Origin: CAWCQC01 sp963819905
GTDB lineage: Bacteria; Actinomycetota; Thermoleophilia; Gaiellales; Gaiellaceae
Assembly: GCA_963819905.1 (NCBI GenBank)
Contig: CAWFXP010000004.1
Location: 1-64,000 of the forward strand
Direction: 5' to 3'
DNA length: 64,000 bases
The notes under the pieces were generated by a model. That model had not been told where the DNA came from. It ran no database searches and worked only from the letters and a program-made list of their open reading frames with translations. This document shows, in pieces, positions 39,161 to 46,774 of this stretch (position 1 is the stretch's first letter; each line of letters opens with the position of its first letter). The translations under genes were made by a program, and so were the position numbers.

Positions 39161-39577
39161 TCAAAACGCCGCGTTCGCCTTGCGCCGCCGATCGAAGTCC
39201 TGCATGCGCGCGACCAAGCCCTGTCGGAACCAGGCGACTGTGAACAAGCCACGATTGCGCCCGGCGTTGGGCAAGGCGACGAGCACGCGATCCGCGGTGG
39301 AGTCGATCTCGGGCTCACGCTCGAACAACTCCGGCTTCCCTGCCACCCAGTGTGCGAGCACCTCACGGGCCTCCGCTCTGCCCTGTCAACCTGGGGTTCG
39401 CGCCCACCACAGATGTCCACGGCGGACGCCACGCCAGACGATGTCCTCGTGCATGAACGAGACCGCCCGTTCCGCGTCTCCACGTTTGAGAGCTGCCCAC
39501 CTCGGGAGGTCGGCGTTCGAGCCGGCCACCCAGTCGCCCGGCTCGATGCGACGTCTGGTAGACGAACGGTGGATGAC
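39161..39577 (-). pseudogene. Decayed NTF2/SnoaL-like gene
   Basis: One reading frame across this stretch reads like a SnoaL/NTF2-like protein: DLPRWAALKRGDAERAVSFM, then EDIVWRGV, GRAEAREVLAHWVAGKPE and a basic C-terminus. A TGA at 39386-39388 interrupts it in frame, and no good start is visible upstream. The downstream part alone could begin at 39361 and give 66 residues. I read this as a gene inactivated by a nonsense mutation, or less likely a sequence error. The region 38977-39160 beside it shows nothing I can identify. Confidence 0.45.
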
Positions 39578-39638
39578 CTAGGCCCGCTGGAACATCTGCA
39601 AACGACGCCACGCAGCAAACCGGTATGGTTGGCCGCTA

Positions 39639-39713
39639 CGGGGCGTAGCGCAGCCTGGTTAGCGCGCCAGTCTGGGGGACTGGAGGTCCCGAGTTCAAAT
39701 CTCGGCGCCCCGA
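39639..39713 (+). tRNA. tRNA-Pro (anticodon GGG)
   Basis: The cloverleaf is complete. Acceptor CGGGGCG pairs with CGCCCCG, a D-arm contains AGCCTGGTTAGC, the anticodon stem CCAGT/ACTGG encloses loop CTGGGGG with anticodon GGG, and the T-arm contains GTTCAAATC. The discriminator base is A. The gene does not encode the 3' CCA (it is followed by TGA), so the nucleotidyltransferase encoded at 16324 would be required for its maturation. Confidence 0.96.
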
Positions 39714-39717
39714 TGAG

Positions 39718-39742
39718 AAGCCTCGCATTTGCGGGGCTTTTT
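39718..39742 (+). terminator. Intrinsic terminator after tRNA-Pro
   Basis: AAGCCTCGCA and TGCGGGGCTT form a hairpin with a two-base TT loop and one G-T wobble, followed by a run of T. It begins five bases after the tRNA and is the clearest factor-independent terminator in the window. Confidence 0.8.
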
Positions 39743-39836
39743 CTCGTCAGATGGCTGCTCGAAGAGAGCCACCGGATCGCAGCTGGGTTAGGGTGCTCCG
39801 TCCCTGCGGAACGGAGCGCGAGCGAAGGAGCACAGC

Positions 39837-40874
39837 ATGCCCAGTGCGACGCCTATGCAACTCGGAATGGTCGGGCTCGGCCGGATGGGCGCGAACATCG
39901 TGCGGCGCCTGATGCGGGACGGGCACAGCTGCGTGGGCTACGACGTGACCCCGGCGACCGTCACCGCTCTCGAGTCCGAGGGCGCGGCCGGAGCGACGTC
40001 GCTCGAGGATCTCGCTGCCAACCTTTCGGCGCCACGCGCGGTCTGGGTGATGGTGCCGGCCGGTCAGATCACCGACACGACGATCGCCGCGCTGGCGGAC
40101 GTCCTCGAGCCGGGCGACGTCGTCATCGACGGCGGGAACACCCACTACCACGACGACCTTCGGCACGCAGCCGCGCTGCGGGAGAAGGGCATCCACCACG
40201 TCGATTGCGGCACGAGCGGCGGGGTCTGGGGCCTCGATCGCGGCTACTGTCTGATGATCGGCGGTGAGGACGAGGTGGTCGAGCGCCTGTCGCCTCTGTT
40301 CGCCTCGATCGCGCCCGGGGTCGGGGACGTTCCACGGACTCCGGGCCGGAGCGGCGGCCCGAGCGCCTCCGAGCAGGGATACCTCCACTGTGGCCCGAAC
40401 GGCGCCGGCCACTTCGTGAAGATGGTGCACAACGGCATCGAGTACGGGATCATGGCGGCGTACGCGGAGGGCCTGAACATCCTGCGCAACGCGAACGCCG
40501 GATCCGCGACGCGCGAAGCGGACGCCGAGACCACCCCCCTCGAGCACCCCGAGTACTACCGCTACGAGATCGACACGGCCGAGGTTGCAGAGGTGTGGCG
40601 GCGCGGCAGCGTCGTCGGCTCGTGGCTGCTCGACCTGACGGCGGAGGCCCTGCATGCCTCGCCCGATCTCGCGGAGTTCGCCGGCCGGGTTTCGGACTCG
40701 GGCGAGGGCCGCTGGACGTCGATCGCCGCGATCGAGGAGGGCGTCCCCGCCCCGGTGCTGACCTCGGCGCTCTACTCCCGCTTCAGCTCACGTGGGCTCG
40801 ACGACTTCGCAGATCGAGTGCTGTCGGCGATGCGCAAGGAGTTCGGCGGGCACGACGAGAAGCCGAGCGCGTGA
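39837..40874 (+). CDS. gnd: 6-phosphogluconate dehydrogenase, NAD-type decarboxylating
   Basis: This protein of 345 residues is the shorter, NAD-preferring (GntZ-like) class of 6PGDH, which converts 6-phosphogluconate to ribulose 5-phosphate. The nucleotide site is LGMVGLGRMGANIVRRL. VIDGGNTHYHDDLRHA, CGTSGGVWGLDRGYC and the catalytic Lys in GHFVKMVHNGIEYG are present. An AAGGAG precedes the ATG. The upstream region has an inverted repeat GCTCCGT/ACGGAGC (39795-39801 and 39811-39817) that could be regulatory. The stop overlaps the pgl start (GTGA), joining two successive pentose-phosphate steps. Confidence 0.95.
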   Translation: MPSATPMQLGMVGLGRMGANIVRRLMRDGHSCVGYDVTPATVTALESEGAAGATSLEDLAANLSAPRAVWVMVPAGQITDTTIAALADVLEPGDVVIDGGNTHYHDDLRHAAALREKGIHHVDCGTSGGVWGLDRGYCLMIGGEDEVVERLSPLFASIAPGVGDVPRTPGRSGGPSASEQGYLHCGPNGAGHFVKMVHNGIEYGIMAAYAEGLNILRNANAGSATREADAETTPLEHPEYYRYEIDTAEVAEVWRRGSVVGSWLLDLTAEALHASPDLAEFAGRVSDSGEGRWTSIAAIEEGVPAPVLTSALYSRFSSRGLDDFADRVLSAMRKEFGGHDEKPSA

Positions 40875-41536
40875 GCGGCCCGGCGATCGAGACCCTGCCC
40901 GATGCGGGCGCGGTCGCCCGCTTCGCCGCAAGGTACGTGGCCGGCGCGGCGCGAGAGGCCGTCGCCGAGCGCGGCCGGTTCGCGTTCGCCGTCAGCGGCG
41001 GCCGGACGCCGTGGGCGATGTTCGCGGAGCTCGCCGCGGAGGAGATGCCCTGGGAGAGGACGGCGATCTACCAGGTCGACGAGCGCGTCGCCCCGGCGGG
41101 CGATCCCGATCGCAACCTGACCCATCTCAACGAGAGCCTGCCGGCGACCGCCGGCGCGGACGTCCATCCGATGCCGGTCGAGAATGAGGATCTCGCGACG
41201 GCCGCAGCCGAGTACGCGAGCTCGCTCCCCGAGCGCTTCGACCTCGTGCACCTCGGCCTCGGGCCGGACGGTCACACCGCCTCGCTCGTTCCCGGCGACG
41301 CGGTCCTCGACGTCACCGACCGCGCCGTCGCCGTCACGGGCGTCTATCGGGGCCGTCGCCGCATGACACTCACGTATCCGGCTCTCGACCGGGCGCGGGC
41401 AATCCTGTGGCTCGTCACCGGCGCCGACAAGGTCGACGCGCTCCGTCGCCTGCGGGCCGGCGACCCCACGATCCCGGCCGGACGGGTCTCGTCCGACCAC
41501 GCGCTCGTGGTCGCCGACGCCGCCGCGGCCGGCTGA
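40871..41536 (+). CDS. pgl: 6-phosphogluconolactonase (DevB family)
   Basis: This protein of 221 residues hydrolyses 6-phosphogluconolactone, the step before Gnd. Family signatures are FAVSGGRTPWAMF, the mid VDERVAPAGDPDRN and HLGLGPDGHTASLVPG. The GTG start overlaps the gnd stop by four bases, so the two enzymes are translationally coupled. No zwf (glucose 6-phosphate dehydrogenase) gene lies in the window. Confidence 0.93.
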   Translation: MSGPAIETLPDAGAVARFAARYVAGAAREAVAERGRFAFAVSGGRTPWAMFAELAAEEMPWERTAIYQVDERVAPAGDPDRNLTHLNESLPATAGADVHPMPVENEDLATAAAEYASSLPERFDLVHLGLGPDGHTASLVPGDAVLDVTDRAVAVTGVYRGRRRMTLTYPALDRARAILWLVTGADKVDALRRLRAGDPTIPAGRVSSDHALVVADAAAAG

Positions 41537-41541
41537 ACCGC

Positions 41542-43438
41542 CTATCCCGCCGAGACCTGCTTCGCCGGATCGACCGCGACGTGGGCGTAGCCGACCACGG
41601 TCGGGAACTGGTCGAACGCGTACTCGGTCACCGCCGGGCCGATCACGTCGACGTTCGCCCGGGACGAGGTACGGGACCCAGGGGACGACCTCCTCCGTCA
41701 GCCGCCGGTCGAGCGATGCCCAGCAGTCGAGCCGCTCCTCGCCCGTCAGGCTCGTGCAACCGTCGATGTCCGCGTCGACGCTCGGGATACCGGTGACGGT
41801 GCCGCTCGCGCCGACCTTCTCCGCCGTCTCCGGCGTCAGGCCGACGAGCGCGAGGTTGACGTTGCCGCGCGGAATGATCTGCCGACCGTCGAAGAGGACC
41901 GCGAAGGTGGAGGGATCGGCGTAGTCCTTGCCCCAGGTCATGATGTGCGTCGTCGGCACTCCCCGTGACACGTTCTGCAGGATCGGGAAGGGATCGGCGA
42001 GCTCGCGCGTCTGGAGCTCGATCCCGATCTCCGCGAGCGACTGCTCGACGACGACGGCGAGCTTCTTCGGCGTGTCGGCCGGGACGGAGACGTTGAGCAC
42101 GGCCGCACAGGCGTCCGCGTCGCACATCCCGTCGCCGTCCGAGTCGTAGGCGGACTGCGCCATCTCGGCCTTCGCGGCGTCGACGTCGCCCGTGAAGTCA
42201 GGGCTCGGGAAGGGGTCGTAGTCGACGAGCAGGTCGCCGAGCATGGCGTTGGGGAAGACGTGGGTCGCGATCTCGCCGGTGAGCGCGCCGCCCCAGGCGA
42301 GCTGCAGGGCCGCCTTGTCCATGACGAGGTTCGCTGCGCGCCTCACGTGAACGTCGTCGAACGGCGGCTGGGTGAGGTTCATCGTGATGTACGCCGTCGA
42401 GTCGGCGTCGTTGACCTGGAGCCGGTCCGCGAGGTCGGGGTCCTCCGAGTACCGTTTCAGGACCTTCGGCGGAGGCGTAGCCCACTCGCCTTCGAGCTCC
42501 CCGGCCTCGATCTTCGCGAAGATGTCTCCGGCGTTCGCGTTCACGGTCAGGAGGAACCCGTCCGGCAGGCTCTGGCGGGCGCTCGGATCGTCCGTGGCCG
42601 GGTCGTAGTCGGGGTTGCGGACGAGCGAGAGCGACGTCTCGGGATCGAAGCCGGCCGGCGGCTCGAGCGTCTTGCAGCTCGTGGCGTCAACCGCGTCGCT
42701 CCCCTCGATCATGTAGGGGCCCGTCGCGACCAGGTAGCGCCCGTACTCGCCTGCCTCGTCGAAGCAGCCGGCGACCTCGCCGGGAATGGGGCCGGCCGCG
42801 GGCAGGGCGAGCCGGTAGCCGAAGTCCCCGGTGGGCTCGGTGAGGCGGAACGTGATCGTTCGCGCGTCGGGCGTCTCGATGCCGGAGATCGTCTTCGCGG
42901 CGCCCTCGCGGAACTCGGCCATTCCCTCGATGACGTCGTAGTAGAAGCCGTACTGAGCGCCGAGGGCCGGCGTTCCGATGCGCTCGAACGCGTACTGGAC
43001 GTCTGCTGAGGTGACCTCCCGCGACACGGGCGGACCGAAGCGCACCCCTTCCTTGAGCGTGAACGTCCAGCTGAGACCGTCCTCGGAGACCTCGGGCACG
43101 GCCTCGGCGAGATCCGGCACGAGCTCGCTTCCTTCCACGCCGGCGACGTGGCGGTAGCCGATCAGCGTCCGGACGAGCAGGCTCGAGTAGAGACCCCAGG
43201 CCTCGAAGTTGTACTCGCCCGTCGGGTCGAACGCGTTCGAGAAGTTGAAGCCCTCCTCGACGCCGATCCGGTAGACGCCTCCCGCGACAGGAGCCTCTGC
43301 GGTCTCTCCGATCTGAGAGGACGCCGTCTCTGCGACAGTCGACCTCGAGCCGGTCTCCTCGGCCTCGCTGCCCCCGCCGCACCCGGCCAGGACGCAGGCA
43401 ACTCCAAGCACGGCCAGCGCTCCGAGCATTGCTCGCAC
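41542..43438 (-). CDS. Peptide-type ABC transporter substrate-binding lipoprotein (one indel)
   Basis: This is a family 5 (DppA/OppA-like) solute-binding protein, about 631 residues after repair. A lipobox VLAGC gives a lipid-modified Cys near residue 20. The family phrase SWTFTLKEGVRFGPPV is present. An Asp-rich insert DSDGDGMCD near residue 440 resembles a calcium-binding loop. One extra base in the run near 41658-41663 breaks the last 45 residues; removing it gives ANVDVIGPAVTEYAFDQF and a normal end. No permease or ATPase genes are adjacent, so it is an orphan binding protein. The GTG at 43438 is the start; an ATG nine bases later is also possible. The ligand is unknown. Confidence 0.9.
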
Positions 43439-43549
43439 CGCGAATCACTCCCTCCGTTGACTACGGGACGCCGATTCGCGTATCGGCAGGGACGCGGAGA
43501 TGCTTGACCCACCTCTGAGGGTCTCGGATCGGTCGATACAGTCCGTGCT

Positions 43550-43882
43550 GTGTCCAGCATGCAGCATCTCGGGGCGCGGCGCCGCTTCTGGAGCGACGTC
43601 CTCCTGTCGGCCGCGTTCACGGTCGCCCTCGTCTGCTTCGGCGCCGCGTGGGCCTACGTGGGGGCGACGATCGGGGAAGGCGAGTGGGCGCCGCAGCTCG
43701 CTGCGGCGATCACGTTTCTCCTGGCCGTCCCCGTTCTCGTCCTCTACGCCTATCCGCCGGCCGAGCGTCGCTGGTACCACTTCGTGATCTTCGAGCTCTG
43801 CGCCGTCTCCGGCTTCGGGCTGCCGATCCCGCTCGTCTACCTTCCGTGGCTGATCGTCAACCGCAGGCACCAGTCCGTCTGA
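43550..43882 (+). CDS. Small membrane protein of unknown function
   Basis: This protein of 110 residues has three likely membrane spans (about 15-37, 45-65 and 78-105) and basic ends. I do not recognise the family. The GTG at 43550 is the start; the ATG four codons in (43559) is an alternative. Its stop overlaps the following membrane-anchored cupin gene. The two are divergent from the peptide-binding lipoprotein across a 111-base gap that should hold promoters for both. Confidence 0.72.
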   Translation: MSSMQHLGARRRFWSDVLLSAAFTVALVCFGAAWAYVGATIGEGEWAPQLAAAITFLLAVPVLVLYAYPPAERRWYHFVIFELCAVSGFGLPIPLVYLPWLIVNRRHQSV

Positions 43883-44298
43883 TCTCGGCCAAGGCGGCCG
43901 CCGGAATCGCCGCGCTGATGCTCATCCTCGGCGGCATCTTCGGCATCGTCTTCGACCGGATCGTGCGCCGCGACGCGGTCAGCGAGCCACAGGCGGGCCG
44001 GCGCGGGGTGGGGACGCTGCAGACCCTGCCGGCGGGCCCGGTCAGCGTCGTCGCGGACGTGATCCTCCTGCCGGCTGGCTTCGAGCAGACCCAGCGGCGC
44101 GAGGGGCCGACCTTCACGTTCGTCCAGCGCGGCGAGGTCGAGATCGAGACGGAGGGCGTCACCACGGTCTACGGACCGGGCACGTTCTTCTTCGAGCCGA
44201 CCGGCCGGCTGCACACGCTGCGGGTACGCGAGAACGCGCGTCTCGACGTGCTCCGCCTCCTGCCCCAGGCGACCGACGGGGCAACCGAGGTCGGGTAG
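43879..44298 (+). CDS. Membrane-anchored cupin-fold protein
   Basis: This protein of about 139 residues has one N-terminal membrane helix (AGIAALMLILGGIFGIVF), followed by a small cupin barrel outside. The cupin-like core is seen in EGPTFTFVQRGEVEIETEGV and GPGTFFFEPTGRLHTLRV, the second carrying one likely metal His. The start is uncertain: CTG 43879 overlaps the previous stop and gives a full helix, while the first ATG (43918) would cut into the helix. The ligand is unknown. proC begins ten bases later. Confidence 0.75.
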   Translation: MISAKAAAGIAALMLILGGIFGIVFDRIVRRDAVSEPQAGRRGVGTLQTLPAGPVSVVADVILLPAGFEQTQRREGPTFTFVQRGEVEIETEGVTTVYGPGTFFFEPTGRLHTLRVRENARLDVLRLLPQATDGATEVG

Positions 44299-44308
44299 GG
44301 TCAGCGAA

Positions 44309-45139
44309 ATGGCGGAGCAGGCGACGGAGAGCCGGATCGCGATCCTCGGCGCGGGGAAGATCGGCGAGGCGCTGGTGGCGGGTCTGGTCTCGTCAGGCTG
44401 GCGCACCGGGGATCAAATCGTGGTCACCGCCCGGACGCCTGAGCGGATCGACGACCTGCGGATGCGCTACGGCGTCGCCGGGACGCTCTCGAACCTGGAG
44501 GCGATCGAGGGCGCGGACATCGTCGTCATCGCCGTGAAGCCGCAGGACATCGAGGTGCTCTTGAACGAGGTCGGCGGCCGCCTCACCTCGGGCCAGACTG
44601 TTCTCTCGATCGCGGCTGCGATCCCGACCACCGAGATCGAGCGCTACTGCGCCGACACGGTGCCCGTCGTCCGGGCGATGCCGAACACGGCCTCGACGGT
44701 ACACGAGGGCATGGCCGGGCTCGCGCCGGGAGCCCATGCGAGCGAAGACCACCTCCGCCGTGCCGAGGAGCTGCTCGCACACGTGGGCCGAACCGTTCGC
44801 GTCTCCGAGCCGTACCTGGACGCCGTCACGGCCGTCTCGGGATCAGGCCCCGCCTACTTCGCCCTCCTCGCCGAGTCGATGATCGAGGCGGGCATCCTGC
44901 TCGGGCTCTCGCGCGAGGTCTCGACCGACCTCGTCGTCCAGACCATGCTCGGCACGGCGAAGCTCCTGCGGGACGAGGGGATGCACCCCGTCGAGCTGCG
45001 CGAGCTGGTGACCTCTCCCGGAGGCACGACGATCGCAGCCATCCGCGAGCTCGAGCAGGCCGGCGTGCGCGCGGCGTTCCTGAACGCCATCCAGGCGGCG
45101 ATGACGCGCTCGCGCGAGCTGGCGAGCGGCGCCGATTAG
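44309..45139 (+). CDS. proC: Pyrroline-5-carboxylate reductase
   Basis: ProC is 276 residues long and makes proline from P5C with NAD(P)H. The Rossmann motif is IAILGAGKIGEALVAGL. The dimer and catalytic signature runs from AVSGSGPAYFALLAESMIEAG through ELRELVTSPGGTTIAAIREL. It ends four bases into the convergent HutF-like gene. No other proline synthesis genes are nearby. Confidence 0.95.
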   Translation: MAEQATESRIAILGAGKIGEALVAGLVSSGWRTGDQIVVTARTPERIDDLRMRYGVAGTLSNLEAIEGADIVVIAVKPQDIEVLLNEVGGRLTSGQTVLSIAAAIPTTEIERYCADTVPVVRAMPNTASTVHEGMAGLAPGAHASEDHLRRAEELLAHVGRTVRVSEPYLDAVTAVSGSGPAYFALLAESMIEAGILLGLSREVSTDLVVQTMLGTAKLLRDEGMHPVELRELVTSPGGTTIAAIRELEQAGVRAAFLNAIQAAMTRSRELASGAD

Positions 45140-46158
45140 CGGGCCGGCTCGGCGACGACGTCGGCGCCGCAGCCGAAGACCAGCGCCGCCTCGACCTCGT
45201 CCCGCGACACGCCTCGCAGCGAGGGATGACCGAGATCGACCTCGATCGAAGGCCACGCATCGAGGCCGAGGGACACTGCGCCCTCGGCCGTCCCGAAGCG
45301 AAGGAGCACCTCCGGGGGCACCACGTTCCGGCGCAGCGCGTGCCTGCGGGCGATCGCTTCGAGCTCGCGGAGCTCCTCGAGCGGGTCGATCCGCACGTTC
45401 GAGTCCGAGCCGATGCAGATCGCGATCCCGCGCTCCGTGATCCGCTCGACCGGCGCGAAGCCGTCCCCGAGGTTCGCCTCGGTCGTCGGGCAGACGCAGA
45501 TCCGCGCGTCCGCATCCGCCAGCAGGTCGAGCTCCGCGTCCGACGCGTGCGTTCCGTGGACGATCGTCGTGCGAGGCCCGAGGCAGCCCGCGCGGGCGAG
45601 CAGCTCGATCGGCCGCACACCGTGCTCCGCCAGGCACTCCTCGATCTCGCGCGGCTGCTCGTCGGCGTGGACATGGAGGACGAGCTTCTCCTCCTCGGCG
45701 TACCGGCCGATCTCGGCGAGCCAGTCGAGCGGGCAGGCGCGGACGGAGTGGGGCGCGACCCCGACGCGGATACCTGCCGAGCGCAGGCGTTCCACCTCCG
45801 CCAGATAGGCGGCCGCCGAGGCCTGGCGAAAGCGCGCGATGCCTCCGCGGCCGTACGCCACGTGCAGGAGGACGAGCACGATGCCGGCTTCCGCGGCTGC
45901 GTCCGCGGCGGCGAAGGCCTCGTCCAGGCCCACGTAGTGGAACTCGCCGACCGCCGTATAGCCGGCCTCGAGCATCTCCCGGTAGGTCTCCGTGTAGCGG
46001 CTGCGCACGCCGTCCGGCGTCAGGCGGCCCGCCTCGACGAGCATGGTGTCCCGCCACGCCCAGAAGTCGCCGCCCTCGTCGCGGCCTCGCATCGCTCGCT
46101 GGAACGCATGGCTGTGCGCGTTGACGAAGCCGGGGAGAGCCAGGCGCTCCGGCACCAC
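45136..46158 (-). CDS. HutF-like amidohydrolase (short form)
   Basis: This protein of 340 residues is closest to formimidoyl-L-glutamate deiminase of histidine breakdown. Metal ligands are HSHAFQRA (HxH), LHVHADEQ, IVHGTHASD and the Asp in CIGSDSNVRIDPLEELR. The phrase FWAWRDTMLVEAGRLTP is HutF-like. The usual N-terminal ~50 residues of the beta-sandwich are missing: a TAG stop stands just upstream, and the only starts are the GTG pair at 46158-46161. Most HutF proteins are around 450 residues. No other hut gene is adjacent, so function on formimidoylglutamate is a guess. Confidence 0.75.
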   Translation of the reverse strand: MVPERLALPGFVNAHSHAFQRAMRGRDEGGDFWAWRDTMLVEAGRLTPDGVRSRYTETYREMLEAGYTAVGEFHYVGLDEAFAAADAAAEAGIVLVLLHVAYGRGGIARFRQASAAAYLAEVERLRSAGIRVGVAPHSVRACPLDWLAEIGRYAEEEKLVLHVHADEQPREIEECLAEHGVRPIELLARAGCLGPRTTIVHGTHASDAELDLLADADARICVCPTTEANLGDGFAPVERITERGIAICIGSDSNVRIDPLEELRELEAIARRHALRRNVVPPEVLLRFGTAEGAVSLGLDAWPSIEVDLGHPSLRGVSRDEVEAALVFGCGADVVAEPAR

Positions 46159-46216
46159 GACGGCGAGCCTATCAGCGGCGTCCCGGACGCCGTAGCCGCC
46201 GCACTATCCTTCCAGC

Positions 46217-46774
46217 GTGGATCGCTCGGCAACGCCCGCGGTCGCGCCACCGCTCTCCCAGCTTCCGAACGCGCTGACGCTCGCCCGGTTCGCGCTCATC
46301 CCGCTGTTCGTCGTGCTCGTGCTCCGCTCCGACGAGGGCTACACGATCGCCGGTGCAGCCGTCTTCGCTGCCGCCGGCATCACCGACCAGATCGACGGCT
46401 TCCTCGCAAGGCGCTGGCACGTGGAGTCCGAGTTCGGGAAGCTCGCCGACCCGCTGGCCGACCGGCTCATGATCGATGCCGCGATCGTCCTCCTCTGGCT
46501 GGAGGGACGTCTTCCCTGGCCGGCGCTCGCGATCATCCTGGTCCGGGACGTGGTGCTCGTGGGGGGGTCACGGTACGCCATGAAGCGAGGCTATGAGTTC
46601 GAGGTGAGCTTTCTGGGTAAGGCCGCGACATGGATCCTGTACGCCGCGATCGTGCTCATCCTCGCGACGCCGGCGGGGACTGACTGGCCCCTCGCGATCT
46701 TCTGGGTGGGAGTGGGAATGGCCGTCGTCGCGGGCGCGGGCTACGTCCTGCGGGTCTGGCGGGAGGTGCGATGA
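46217..46774 (+). CDS. pgsA: CDP-alcohol phosphatidyltransferase
   Basis: This membrane protein of 185 residues transfers a phosphatidyl group from CDP-diacylglycerol to an alcohol; phosphatidylglycerophosphate synthase is the most likely. The family motif D-x2-DG-x2-AR-x8-G-x3-D-x3-D matches exactly in DQIDGFLARRWHVESEFGKL plus ADPLAD. Five to six hydrophobic spans are visible. The GTG at 46217 lies 58 bases from the divergent HutF-like start. The stop overlaps the next start (ATGA). Confidence 0.9.
   Translation: MDRSATPAVAPPLSQLPNALTLARFALIPLFVVLVLRSDEGYTIAGAAVFAAAGITDQIDGFLARRWHVESEFGKLADPLADRLMIDAAIVLLWLEGRLPWPALAIILVRDVVLVGGSRYAMKRGYEFEVSFLGKAATWILYAAIVLILATPAGTDWPLAIFWVGVGMAVVAGAGYVLRVWREVR

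Noticed and set aside
36922..39618. A longer N-terminus for the secreted phosphoesterase, up to 39618
   Set aside because: The extra residues are low-complexity and show no homology, and a clear signal peptide begins at the ATG at 38976.
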